Shown one piece after another: positions 17,403 to 25,691 of a DNA stretch of 64,000 nt. Origin of the DNA: Arthrobacter alkaliphilus (GTDB lineage Bacteria > Actinomycetota > Actinomycetes > Actinomycetales > Micrococcaceae); assembly GCF_021483235.1 (NCBI RefSeq), contig NZ_JAKEEC010000016.1:31516-95515 (forward strand). The letters are read 5' to 3'. Numbering within the stretch: the stretch's first letter is position 1; each line of letters starts with the position of its first letter. The notes beneath the pieces were generated by a model, which saw only the letters and a list, made by a program, of their open reading frames with translations, searched no databases and was not told the origin of the DNA. The translations under genes were made by a program, and so were the position numbers.

Positions 17403-18152
17403 ATGAGCAATCGTTCGAATCCCGATGTAGGCGTCCGGCCAGCCCGGTCCGGCGGCCCGCACCCCGGCATTCTCGCCCTCGTCAGCCTGGGTATCTTCCT
17501 CGCCGGCCTCGCCACCTCCGCAATCATGACTGGTGGCCAAACGTACGTCTCGCCCTTTGCCCCGACCGGACAAGTGGCGGCATTCTTCCAACAAAACTAC
17601 GCCGCGATGCGGGTAGGCGGCATGCTTCAATTCGGCTCCGCCGTGCCGTTGGGGATTTACGCGGCCACCGTCTACGCCCGGCAGCTACGGCTTGGCGTAC
17701 GCGTCCCCGGACCGGCCATCAGCTTCTTCGGGGGCGCCAGCGCGGCCATCTTCCTGATGTTGTCCGGCTCCCTGACCTGGTTGCTGAGCCGGCCTGAAAT
17801 CACTACGGATGTGACACTTACCCACGCTCTCGCATTCCTTGCGTTCATCACCGGCGGGGTCGGCTTTGTGGTCGGTACCGGCCTCCTCATGGCAGGAATC
17901 GCCGTTCCGACCCTGATCCTGGGCTTTATGCCCCGCTGGCTGGCCTGGACCGGGCTGGTCATTGCCGCACTGTCCGAGTTGAGCTTCCTGTCGATGGCGA
18001 TCGAACCTCTTCAGTTCCTCCTGCCACTGGGGCGCTTCGGCGGCCTGCTGTGGCTTGTCGCGGCAGGCTTCCTGCTCCCCCGCAGCCGGGCGGCGGCGAA
18101 CCAGGAGCCACGGGCGCACGCGCCCCGCGCACCACGGACGGTGGAACCATGA
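17403..18152 (+). CDS. Multi-pass membrane protein (DUF4386-like)
   Basis: This 249-aa protein has about six hydrophobic segments: LALVSLGIFLAGLATSAIM, a second around FGSAVPLGIYAATV, then SFFGGASAAIFLMLSGSL, LAFLAFITGGVGFVVGTGLL, ILGFMPRWLAWTGLVIAAL and a C-terminal helix near residue 220. It ends in a basic cytosolic tail. Its layout resembles DUF4386-type integral membrane proteins of unknown role. The ATG at 17403 has GAAAGG upstream; an upstream in-frame ATG (17361) lies close to the operator and is less likely. The stop overlaps the next gene's start (ATGA), so membrane protein and SDR are translationally coupled under MarR control. Confidence 0.75.
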   Translation: MSNRSNPDVGVRPARSGGPHPGILALVSLGIFLAGLATSAIMTGGQTYVSPFAPTGQVAAFFQQNYAAMRVGGMLQFGSAVPLGIYAATVYARQLRLGVRVPGPAISFFGGASAAIFLMLSGSLTWLLSRPEITTDVTLTHALAFLAFITGGVGFVVGTGLLMAGIAVPTLILGFMPRWLAWTGLVIAALSELSFLSMAIEPLQFLLPLGRFGGLLWLVAAGFLLPRSRAAANQEPRAHAPRAPRTVEP

Positions 18153-18949
18153 CGACGCCGGATCCCGCCCGGCCCCTGTCAGGCAAGGTCGCCCTCGTCA
18201 CCGGAGCGAGCCGCGGAATCGGCGCCGAGATCGCGGCTGCGCTGGCCGGAGCCGGTGCCCAGGTCGTCCATGCGTCACGGGACAGCACCGGCCTGTCCCA
18301 ACGTGTCGCCGCAATTACTTCGGGTGCCGGGAACGCCGTCGCCATGACCGTGGATGTTGGCGACGAGGACTCAGTGAAAGCCCTGATGAGCCAGATCCGG
18401 GACCGCTTCGGCAGGCTCGACCTCGCGGTCAACAATGCCGCAGGCGACGGGCGACCACCCGCGCCCCTGGCCGAGTGGGAGAGCTCGGAGTTCGACAGCG
18501 CCATCTCGGTCAACTTGCGCGGAGTGTTCCTCTGCCTGAAATACGAAATCGAGCTCATGCTGGCGGGCGGGAATGGCGGAGCAATCGTCAACATGTCCTC
18601 CACCGCAGGCGAACAAGGCGTCGCCGGCTTGAGCGGCTACGTGGCGAGCAAGTTCGGCGTCGGCGGCCTGACCCGGGTGGCCGCGCTCGACTACGCCTCG
18701 CAGGGGATCAGGGTCAACGCGATCGCACCCGGCCCCATCCTCACCGAACGCCTTGCCGGCGCGGGCCAAGCTGCCCAGGATCGGGTGGCCGCCGCCGTGC
18801 CGCTCGGACGGATCGGTACCACGGCCGAGGTTGCCGCAGCCGCCGTCTGGCTCGGCTCGGAGCAGTCGTCGTTCGTCACCGGCACGGTGCTCGCGGTCGA
18901 CGGCGGCAGGCTGGCTGGGACGCCTGCGTTCAACACAGGCAGAACCTAA
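18149..18949 (+). CDS. SDR-family oxidoreductase
   Basis: This 266-aa classical short-chain dehydrogenase has the cofactor motif TGASRGIG (about 18-25), NNAAG (NNAG block), the catalytic Ser in IVNMSSTAG, and Tyr/Lys in GYVASKFG. PG at VNAIAPGPILTERL and a conserved C-terminal FVTGTVLAVDGG complete the pattern. The HASRDS segment after strand 2 (an Arg, no Asp) suggests NADP(H) preference. The substrate is unknown; such enzymes act on small alcohols or ketones. Its ATG is embedded in the stop of the membrane-protein gene, so the pair are co-expressed under the divergent MarR regulator. Confidence 0.88.
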   Translation: MTTPDPARPLSGKVALVTGASRGIGAEIAAALAGAGAQVVHASRDSTGLSQRVAAITSGAGNAVAMTVDVGDEDSVKALMSQIRDRFGRLDLAVNNAAGDGRPPAPLAEWESSEFDSAISVNLRGVFLCLKYEIELMLAGGNGGAIVNMSSTAGEQGVAGLSGYVASKFGVGGLTRVAALDYASQGIRVNAIAPGPILTERLAGAGQAAQDRVAAAVPLGRIGTTAEVAAAAVWLGSEQSSFVTGTVLAVDGGRLAGTPAFNTGRT

Positions 18950-18969
18950 CAATGACGCCACTCCACGCC

Positions 18970-20529
18970 CTAGAACGGCGGGGGTTCTGGCCGCTGGAGC
19001 AAATGGACCGTCCTGCCAACATCTGCTGCTTCGCTCGTATATTGCCGGCCCAGGGGCGACTTCCACTCGAGGTAGCCAGTTGGCGAGGACTGTCTATAGC
19101 TCCAGGCGCCTATGGACTTCAGCGCATGGTGCTTTCGGCAGAGCATTGCAAGGTTGCCGGCGTCAGTAGTGCCGCCATCCTGCCACTCGATGATGTGGTC
19201 GGGTTCGCAAGCGACAACCCTCCGCGTGCACCCGGGGAACCGGCAGGTCCCGTCACGGCCCTGAAGGTACCGGCGAAGAGCCTTCGGTGGACGGTAGGCC
19301 GTGCGCCCCACACCCAGGACCTGGCCGCTGGCGCAATCCGTAAACAGCCGTTGCCACGTTGGCGCAAGGGCCGCCATGCGCCGGGCCGTTGCACCGTCTA
19401 TGGGTCCGTATCCTTCGAGTTCAGCTGTATCGAACTCGCCACCGCCGGGCACGACGCTGCCGCCAAAGACGGATCCAACGGGAATGGTTATCACGACCTC
19501 GGCGCGGAATACCCCGGGTTCGGACAGGTCAGATCCGCCAAGCAGCTCGCCTGATCTACCCAAAAGGCGGTCAGACCCACCAAAGAGACGGTATGCCAGC
19601 GCATCCGCGCGGAGCTCCGACAGTGTGCGGGAATCGGAGGCAGCACCAAATTCGGGTGTAGGGTGCGGCCCGGGAAGGCCTCCCAGCTCCGCAGCCCGTG
19701 CACTGGTCTGCCGTGCATCGTGGTCGAGCCCGTTGTAAATGGCCATCCCGACTTCCGCCGTGAGGAACGCGGAGAGCGTGCACATACCGTCCGGCTCGGC
19801 CGTGAACCATACACCGCGCTGCCGCTGGGCAGACTCTTTGCGGGCGGTAATGCTTTCGGGGTGCACATGCTCGCGCAGCCGCCGCAGGCAGGCGCGGAAC
19901 TCGGACAGCGTGCGGCGCCGGCCTTGCCGCGTCCGCGTGCGCAGCAAGGCCACGGTAGCGAATTTTTCGGCGTGCCCGGCCGGGAGCGAACGGGCCTGGT
20001 CGAGAATGATTCGGGCGTGCATTTCAGAGATATCCCCGGCCTCGACCGCCTCAAGGACTCCCCATTGGGACGTCGTGAGATCCGCGGCATCATGCAGCAA
20101 GCGCGCGGCCATGCCTTCCGTCAGGGCACAGGCGGTGGACACTTCGGAGACGGCCAAGGCATGGGCTTCATCCCCACCGAACCGTACCGGCTGCCTCTCT
20201 TGCCTCCGCGGGGATTCTTCATCGATTACCTCTTCAACCCGGGCCAGGGCCTGATACTTCATGGCGGTTGCCCAGGCAATGAGCCTATCGGCCGATTCCA
20301 CAGCACTGAGCGCATCGTCGGCACTGAGGAAGGAAGCGAGCGGCAGGCTCATGGTGCCAAGCAGCGGCGAATCCTCCCGGTCCGTGAAGCTGACGGCCGG
20401 AACCCACGCATCGCTTTCCGTTCCGAACACCCGGTCTTCCACGCCTGCCCCCTCCTGGATTCCTGGCCCTGAAACCGCGCGGGCCTTTCGGCCGCCTGAC
20501 AGTTTCAGGCTAGGGGGAGGGTCTGACAT
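18970..20529 (-). CDS. DUF222/HNH endonuclease domain protein (13E12-type)
   Basis: This 519-aa protein is of the actinobacterial DUF222-HNH family, known as the 13E12 repeat family in mycobacteria. The DUF222 part spans about residues 60-400. The C-terminal HNH motif is CRFPGCTRRVVACEPDHIIE with DGGTTDAGNLAMLCRKHH, giving two CxxC-like cysteine pairs, the DH dyad and the Asn/His of HNH nucleases. A low-complexity segment (LFGGSDRLLGRSGELLGGSD) is inserted before the last third. Copies are numerous in actinobacteria and suspected to be mobile or domesticated, but no terminal repeats were seen here. The start is uncertain; no good ribosome-binding site precedes ATG 20529. Confidence 0.85.
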   Translation of the reverse strand: MSDPPPSLKLSGGRKARAVSGPGIQEGAGVEDRVFGTESDAWVPAVSFTDREDSPLLGTMSLPLASFLSADDALSAVESADRLIAWATAMKYQALARVEEVIDEESPRRQERQPVRFGGDEAHALAVSEVSTACALTEGMAARLLHDAADLTTSQWGVLEAVEAGDISEMHARIILDQARSLPAGHAEKFATVALLRTRTRQGRRRTLSEFRACLRRLREHVHPESITARKESAQRQRGVWFTAEPDGMCTLSAFLTAEVGMAIYNGLDHDARQTSARAAELGGLPGPHPTPEFGAASDSRTLSELRADALAYRLFGGSDRLLGRSGELLGGSDLSEPGVFRAEVVITIPVGSVFGGSVVPGGGEFDTAELEGYGPIDGATARRMAALAPTWQRLFTDCASGQVLGVGRTAYRPPKALRRYLQGRDGTCRFPGCTRRVVACEPDHIIEWQDGGTTDAGNLAMLCRKHHALKSIGAWSYRQSSPTGYLEWKSPLGRQYTSEAADVGRTVHLLQRPEPPPF

Positions 20530-20593
20530 TTATGGGCCGGCGGACAGCCACGGGGAACATTCATCGCAGCTCACCGAGTTTCCCAAGCGTTCC

Positions 20594-21322
20594 CTAACCG
20601 GGACCGCTCCACAAGCGACGCCACCACGGCCGCTTGCCGGCATGCTCCTGGTTCACGGCCTCCCGGGCTGCCGTAGCCTCGGCAGCCGCCGCCCGGCGCT
20701 CGCGCCAGCGTTCCACCTCGACGCCGACGTCGCGGGTTTTCGTGATCACCGGAGGCCCGCCTTGGAGCTGGCGCCGTGCATCGATGACCCGGGCGTTGAA
20801 GTCCTCCACAAGCTCGCGCACCTGATTTTCCGAGTACAAGGCATCAAGGTTCGCATCCAATTCGGCATCCTCGGCGCGGAGCAGAATGGCCTTCGGACCG
20901 AGTCCGCTGAGATGCTCCCGCTGGATAAGGCCTTTCACCCACCAATCGGGATCGTAGCGCTCCCCCAGCCCGGGGATCGGCTTTCCTGCGTACTTGAGGT
21001 TGTCGAACTTTCCTTGCGCCATGGCGTCGCGGATCAGATATTCCGCCCTGGCGGCATCGTCCACCTTCTTGCGCTTCCGGCGCTCTTCCTCGCCTGCGGC
21101 CTCAAGCTCGGCTTCCTCCTCGGCCGTCATGCCTGCCGCCCGGACGTTCCGCAGCTCCAGGGCCCGCTCCAGCTTTCGCTTGAACGCACTGTTTTCGCCG
21201 CTCACGTCAATCACCCGCCTTCGCTTGCGCAATCTTGGATCTGCTTCCAAGTATTCCGCAAATGGAAGATCGAGGGACGGCACCTGCGGAGGCGGACTCT
21301 GGCCACTGCCCGCCGACCTCAC
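20594..21322 (-). CDS. DUF1992 (DnaJ-homologue subfamily C member 28-type) protein
   Basis: This 242-aa soluble, highly charged protein contains the DUF1992 core: IRDAMAQGKFDNLKYAGKPI, then GERYDPDWWVKGLIQRE. Flanking regions are rich in Arg/Glu/Ala and predicted helical or coiled-coil (about 60-95 and 180-220). The family is named for a vertebrate DnaJ-like protein; its bacterial function is unknown. The GTG start at 21322 has only AGG nearby; an internal start around the LPFAEYLE region is possible. The gene diverges from the DUF2630 gene by 40 nt. Confidence 0.75.
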   Translation of the reverse strand: MRSAGSGQSPPPQVPSLDLPFAEYLEADPRLRKRRRVIDVSGENSAFKRKLERALELRNVRAAGMTAEEEAELEAAGEEERRKRKKVDDAARAEYLIRDAMAQGKFDNLKYAGKPIPGLGERYDPDWWVKGLIQREHLSGLGPKAILLRAEDAELDANLDALYSENQVRELVEDFNARVIDARRQLQGGPPVITKTRDVGVEVERWRERRAAAAEATAAREAVNQEHAGKRPWWRRLWSGPG

Positions 21323-21362
21323 TAACCTGACAGGTAACGGCTAGTTCAGGAAGAGGGTCATC

Positions 21363-21614
21363 ATGGACGAACAAGGCATTCTCCAGCGCATCCACTCACT
21401 GGTGGAGGAAGAGCGTGAGCTTCGAGAAAAGGCGGAGGCGGCCCCGCCAGGGCCCGGGCATGCCCCTGACCGCACAAGACTGGAGCGCATTGAACAGGAC
21501 CTGGATCAATGCTGGGACCTGCTGCGGCAACGGCGGGCCAAGAGACAGTACGGCGAGAACCCGAACGAGGCTAAACCGCGGCCCCCAAAGCAGGTGGAGG
21601 GCTACATCGGCTGA
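21363..21614 (+). CDS. DUF2630 family protein
   Basis: This 83-aa protein is almost entirely helical and charged (MDEQGILQRIHSLVEEEREL, RLERIEQDLDQCWDLLRQR) with a Pro/Lys-rich tail ending VEGYIG. These are the hallmarks of DUF2630, a small actinobacterial family of unknown function, probably a coiled-coil homodimer. A purine-rich GGAAGAGGG sequence (about 21349-21357) precedes ATG 21363. A strong bidirectional hairpin follows the stop. Confidence 0.8.
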   Translation: MDEQGILQRIHSLVEEERELREKAEAAPPGPGHAPDRTRLERIEQDLDQCWDLLRQRRAKRQYGENPNEAKPRPPKQVEGYIG

Positions 21615-21625
21615 GCCGTATGAAA

Positions 21626-21669
21626 CGCGGGACGACGACGGCGGGAGGCTCCCGCCGTCGTCGTCCGCG
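21626..21669. terminator. Bidirectional hairpin terminator between DUF2630 and the TRAP operon
   Basis: Arms 21626-21646 and 21650-21669 form a near-perfect 20-bp stem (one bulged G) around the loop GGC, with core GACGACGGCGGGA. It separates two convergent genes and abuts the TAA of the minus-strand dehydrogenase. There is no T run. Confidence 0.8.
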
Positions 21670-22581
21670 TTAGGCGCGGAGTGCGGCGCGGACGCTGAGA
21701 TAGATGCCCGTATGATCCAGTTCGCCGAGCCCCAGCGCAATCATCGTTTGGAATGCCCTGCGGACGCTGCTCGAAACCGGCAGGTCCAGCCCGGCATCTG
21801 CCGCCGTTTCCGCGATGAACGTCAAGTCCTTCAATTGGTTCTTTGCCGATCCGCCGCCTTGAAAATCGTGTTCGAGCCAGCGATGGCCCTTTTGTTGAAG
21901 GACTTCTGAGTTGGCCAGGCCTCCGGCAAGTATTTCTTGCACGTGCCCGGAATCCAGCCCGGAAGCCTCGGCGAGGGCCATGGCCTCGGCGATTGCCGTT
22001 ACCGTTGCGGCCACAACGATTTGGTTGCAGGCTTTGGCAATCGAGCCTGCGCCCGTGTTCCCGAACCGCAGGACGGTGGAGCCGTAGAGTCCGAGCAGCG
22101 GCCTAAGGCGCTCCACCACCTCGTGGGGACCCCCGACCATGATGCTGAGGCGTCCCTGTTCGGCGCCAATGGTGCCGCCGCTGAGCGGAGCGTCAATGAC
22201 GGTCACTCCCGAGGTCTTCCGGCATTCCTCGGCGAAGGCGGCGACAGCGACGGGCGACACCGTTCCGTGGACCACCAGAATCGGGTTGTCGATGCCGGCG
22301 GCCTTCCACCCCGCAAGGAGCCCGTCGGGTCCGTGCAGGAGCTGCTCGACTTGGGGGAGGTCGGGCAGGACGGTCAGCACCACGTTGCTGGCCGTTTCCG
22401 CCGGGGAATCCACGGCATGTCCCCCGAGGATGGCTTTGGCCTTGCGGGCCGTCCGGTTCCAGAGCTTCAGCGGCACTCCCGCGGCGATGAGGTTTCGGGC
22501 GATGGGGGCTCCCATCGGCCCGGTACCCAGCAGGGCCACCGACGAGGGAACGCCTTTCTCAGCGTTGCTCATCTGCGTCAT
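21670..22581 (-). CDS. 3-hydroxyisobutyrate dehydrogenase-family NAD(P)-dependent dehydrogenase
   Basis: This 303-aa beta-hydroxyacid dehydrogenase has the Rossmann motif ALLGTGPMGAPIARNL (about 17-30), the substrate loop VIDAPLSGGTIGAE (matching DxPVSGG), and the catalytic-lysine region GAGSIAKACNQIVV (Lys about 185), followed by the conserved KDLTFI segment. Relatives include 3-hydroxyisobutyrate dehydrogenase, tartronate semialdehyde reductase and L-threonate dehydrogenase. Placement 3 nt downstream of a TRAP transporter gene suggests it oxidises a hydroxy acid brought in by that transporter. It is the last gene of the minus-strand operon, and its stop touches a terminator hairpin. Confidence 0.85.
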   Translation of the reverse strand: MTQMSNAEKGVPSSVALLGTGPMGAPIARNLIAAGVPLKLWNRTARKAKAILGGHAVDSPAETASNVVLTVLPDLPQVEQLLHGPDGLLAGWKAAGIDNPILVVHGTVSPVAVAAFAEECRKTSGVTVIDAPLSGGTIGAEQGRLSIMVGGPHEVVERLRPLLGLYGSTVLRFGNTGAGSIAKACNQIVVAATVTAIAEAMALAEASGLDSGHVQEILAGGLANSEVLQQKGHRWLEHDFQGGGSAKNQLKDLTFIAETAADAGLDLPVSSSVRRAFQTMIALGLGELDHTGIYLSVRAALRA

Positions 22582-22584
22582 GGC

Positions 22585-24525
22585 CTAGAACGGGATCAGC
22601 CCGGCGAGGGCCGGCAGGAAAGTACTGAACCACGGCACCGCCGCGAGCACCAAAATCCCCACGAAGAGGGCGAGAAGGTACGGCCAGAAGTGCTTGAGGC
22701 TGTTCTCCACGGTTTCCCGGGCCGTGGCGCACGCGACGTAGAAGCCGACACCCGCCGGCGGCGCGAACGACCCTATGCCCATGGAAATGATGAGCACCAT
22801 GGCATATTGCACCGGGTTAACGCCGAAGTCTGTGGCGATAGGCAGCAGCAACGGGGCGAAGATCAGCACCGCCGGCAAGCCCTCGAGGAGTTGGCCCATG
22901 ATGACGAGCAGGATGACCGTGAAGAGCATGAAGAGGATCGGGGAATCCCCGAGGCTGGACATGAGGTCGTGGATTTGCTGCGAGACGCCGGCGAGGGCAA
23001 GTGTCTGGGCAAGCGGAGAGGCGGCAGCGATGATGAAGAGCACCATGCCCGCCGTCGTCGTGGTTTCCCGGAGGGTGTCACCGAGCAGCCGCTTGCTGCC
23101 GCGGCGATAGGCGGCCGCCAGGACGAATGCGTACGCGACGGCGACGGACGAGACTTCTGTCGGCGTCGCGAACCCGCTCAGGATACCGGCCACCATGCCG
23201 ACCGGCAGGAGAAGGGTGGGCAGCGCGAAAAACGTAGCCGAACCGCGTACCCGCCAGCTTGCCTTGGGACTGGCCACCCCGCCATGCTTGCGTGCACGCA
23301 GGAAGACGAGCGCCATGACTACGAGCGCCAGGAAAGCTGCCGGCACGAAGCCGGCGAGGAAAAGGGTGGTGGTCGAAATCGTGGTGATGGAGCCAAGGAC
23401 GAGAAGGACGATGCTTGGCGGGATGGTTTCACCCATGATCGCGGACGCCGACAGCACTGCAACAACCTCCGCGCGTGGATATTTGCGCTCTTCAAGCATG
23501 CCGCGCATGGTGGTGCCGACGGCCGCGACGTCGGCGACCTTCGAGCCCGAGATGCCGGAGAAAATGTACATCGTCACGACAACCACGTGCAGCAGTCCCC
23601 CGCGCAAGTGCCCGATAAGGGCGTCGACGAGCTTGGCCAGAGGGAGGGTGAGTCCGGCGGAGTTCATCACTGTGCCGGCCAGGATGAAGAACGGGATCGC
23701 CAAGAGCACGAATCCCTTCGCGCCCGAGGCCATGCCGATCGGGATCGCGCTGACCTCGGAAATCCCTCCGAGGTAGAGGTAGGTCCCTGAGGCAAGGGCA
23801 AGCACGAACGCGATGGGAAGTCCAAGGAACAGCAGGAAGAACAGAACCGCGAGCACCGTGCCAAGGAGGATGTTGGGCGAGGCATAGTAAAAGAGCGGCG
23901 GCGCCAGGAGTATGACGACGGCCAGGACTGCAGCGATGCCGGCGGCTACCAGGACGGCGCGCTTTTGCTGCCGCCAAAGCTTGACGAGCGCGAACCAGGC
24001 AATCAGGACCATGCCGAGCGAGAACGGCATGGAGACCCAGAACACCGGGAGCTGGAGGATGGGCGTCTTCTCCCCGGTTTGCTGGACCAGCGTGGGAACG
24101 AAAAGTGTGAAAGCACCGGCGCTCATCACGAAGACCAGCCAGTCCACCAGCGCAGCCAAATAGGGCTTCCACGCAGCGGGAAGCCGCATGACCAAGGCCT
24201 GCACCGACATGTGGGCACCCTTGGGATAGGCGATTGCCCCACCCATGAAGGCGATAGTCAGGAGGGCTATCTCGGAGACTTCCTGGGTCCAAAGGACCGA
24301 ATCGCCCGTGGCCACACGGACGGTGATGTTCAACAGGATGACGGCGAGTTCGGCAAGGATCGCTGCACCCACAATCCACTCCAAAGCCCGGTCCAGCCAC
24401 ATCGCGCCGCTCCAGCCGGGGGTCACGTGGCCCGCGTGCAGGATCTCCTCGGCATCAGGCGGGAGGGCCTCTTCCAGGTCCCGTGAAATGAGGGTGTGTT
24501 CCATGGTGGTCCAGACTTTCGACAT
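22585..24525 (-). CDS. TRAP transporter permease, fused small (DctQ) and large (DctM) subunits
   Basis: This 646-aa integral membrane protein carries both TRAP permease subunits in one chain. The N-terminal DctQ-like part (about 45-190, four helices) includes LWTQEVSEIALLTIAFMGGA. A linker leads to the DctM part with conserved motifs such as GLPIAFVLALASGTYLYLGG, AIPFFILAGTVMNSAGLT and MGETIPPSIVLLVLGSITTI. TRAP systems use sodium-coupled uptake of carboxylates and sugar acids with a DctP binding protein, here encoded immediately upstream. The protein ends in a helical segment after LKHFWPYLLALFVGILVL. The start could be ATG 24525 or ATG 24504; neither has a clear ribosome-binding site. Confidence 0.9.
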   Translation of the reverse strand: MSKVWTTMEHTLISRDLEEALPPDAEEILHAGHVTPGWSGAMWLDRALEWIVGAAILAELAVILLNITVRVATGDSVLWTQEVSEIALLTIAFMGGAIAYPKGAHMSVQALVMRLPAAWKPYLAALVDWLVFVMSAGAFTLFVPTLVQQTGEKTPILQLPVFWVSMPFSLGMVLIAWFALVKLWRQQKRAVLVAAGIAAVLAVVILLAPPLFYYASPNILLGTVLAVLFFLLFLGLPIAFVLALASGTYLYLGGISEVSAIPIGMASGAKGFVLLAIPFFILAGTVMNSAGLTLPLAKLVDALIGHLRGGLLHVVVVTMYIFSGISGSKVADVAAVGTTMRGMLEERKYPRAEVVAVLSASAIMGETIPPSIVLLVLGSITTISTTTLFLAGFVPAAFLALVVMALVFLRARKHGGVASPKASWRVRGSATFFALPTLLLPVGMVAGILSGFATPTEVSSVAVAYAFVLAAAYRRGSKRLLGDTLRETTTTAGMVLFIIAAASPLAQTLALAGVSQQIHDLMSSLGDSPILFMLFTVILLVIMGQLLEGLPAVLIFAPLLLPIATDFGVNPVQYAMVLIISMGIGSFAPPAGVGFYVACATARETVENSLKHFWPYLLALFVGILVLAAVPWFSTFLPALAGLIPF

Positions 24526-24552
24526 TGAGAGCGGATAAGTGTGTGGAGAGGC

Positions 24553-24582
24553 CGTGGCGGGAGCCCGGGAGGGCTCCCGCCA
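24553..24582 (-). promoter_or_regulatory. Intercistronic hairpin between DctP and DctQM genes
   Basis: GTGGCGGGAGCCC (24553-24565) pairs perfectly with GGGCTCCCGCCAC (24570-24582) around the tetraloop GGGA. It sits 12 nt after the binding-protein stop and before the permease start. It probably attenuates or stabilises transcripts so that the binding protein exceeds the permease; there is no T run. Confidence 0.7.
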
Positions 24583-24594
24583 CAGATTGAGGGA

Positions 24595-25632
24595 TTACTT
24601 CGCAGGTTTGAAAGCGACCGCTTGGTCGAAGAAGTCTTGTCCAATGAGCTTCGAGAATTCCGGGTAGAGGCTCTTCGAGACGGCTTTGAACTCTTCGATG
24701 CTGGAAGCGCTCAGCTCGTTCGCTTTCATGCCCTTGGCGGTCAGCTCGTCCAACTGCTTCTTCGCCTGGTCTGTGTCGTACGTGGTTTTGAACGAGGCGG
24801 TTTCCGTCGAGGCGTCAGTCAGCGCCTTTTGCTGGTCAGCGCTGAGGGTTGCCCATTTCTTCGATGACAAGGCGAGTACCCACGCGTCGTTGATGTGGTT
24901 GGTCATCGACACGTACTTCTGCACCTCGGAGAATTTGTTGGTCCAGGGCACCTCGATGGGATTCTCCTGGCCGTCGATCGTGCCCGTTTGCAGGCCCGTG
25001 AAGACTTCGGAGAAGGCCATGGTGGTGGGGCTGGCGCCGAGCTTGCCGAAGAAGTCCGTCCACAATGTGTTGCCGGGTACGCGGATCTTCAATCCTTTGA
25101 GGTCTGCAGGTTGCGTAATCGGACGGACGGAGTTGGTGATTTCACGGCCTGTCCGGGTGAGGAAGCTCAGCGCGACAGTGTCCTTTTTGGCGAGCTTGTC
25201 TTTCAGGTCCTGGCCGGGTTTCCCTGCCAGGAATGCCGCCTCTTCGCTGGTGTCCTTGAAGAGGTAGGGAATGCTGATCGCGTTCATTTCGGGCACCACC
25301 GAAGCGTAGACCGAGGTTGAAAGGATCAATGCGTCCAACGAACCACCCTGAAGGCGGGTGACCGCGGCGTTTTGGTCGCCGCTGAAGCTGGTTCCGTTGG
25401 GAACGACGGTCACCACCACCGATCCGTTGGAGGTCTTCTTCACCTGGTCCGCGAAGTGCTGTGCAGACACGCCTACTGAAGAGGTGATCGGATCAGGAAT
25501 GGACAACTGGATTTTGGCGACCGGTGCTGCCTGGCCGCCGCCGGAAGCGCCGGCGGGGGCACATCCGGCAAGGGCGATTGCAGCCATGCTGCAGGCTAGT
25601 ACTCCGGTGATGGCGCGGGTCTTGGTGTTCAT
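24595..25632 (-). CDS. TRAP transporter substrate-binding lipoprotein (DctP family)
   Basis: This 345-aa extracytoplasmic solute receptor starts at ATG 25632 after AGAAAGG. The signal peptide ends in IALAGC (lipidation). The mature domain has DctP features: LSIPDPITSSVGVSAQHFAD, DALILSTSVYASVVPEM, and the carboxylate-binding Arg region DLKGLKIRVPGNTLWTDFFG, then GLQTGTIDGQENPIEVPW. The Arg in KGLKIRV normally salt-bridges the ligand carboxylate, supporting an acidic substrate. It is the second gene of the minus-strand operon after the DRL-like oxidoreductase, with 59 nt between them. Confidence 0.9.
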   Translation of the reverse strand: MNTKTRAITGVLACSMAAIALAGCAPAGASGGGQAAPVAKIQLSIPDPITSSVGVSAQHFADQVKKTSNGSVVVTVVPNGTSFSGDQNAAVTRLQGGSLDALILSTSVYASVVPEMNAISIPYLFKDTSEEAAFLAGKPGQDLKDKLAKKDTVALSFLTRTGREITNSVRPITQPADLKGLKIRVPGNTLWTDFFGKLGASPTTMAFSEVFTGLQTGTIDGQENPIEVPWTNKFSEVQKYVSMTNHINDAWVLALSSKKWATLSADQQKALTDASTETASFKTTYDTDQAKKQLDELTAKGMKANELSASSIEEFKAVSKSLYPEFSKLIGQDFFDQAVAFKPAK

Positions 25633-25691
25633 GCGATGCCTTTCTTCATTGGAAGGATGCGATCCGGATGGGGGAAGCAAGGAGGTCGGTT

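Noticed and set aside
18055..19554. 499-codon plus-strand frame across the SDR and the DUF222-HNH gene
   Set aside because: Arg/Pro/Gly-rich low-complexity translation with no family; out of phase with both real genes.
18970..20529. DUF222-HNH gene as an active mobile element
   Set aside because: No terminal inverted repeats, target duplications or adjacent transposase or reverse transcriptase seen.
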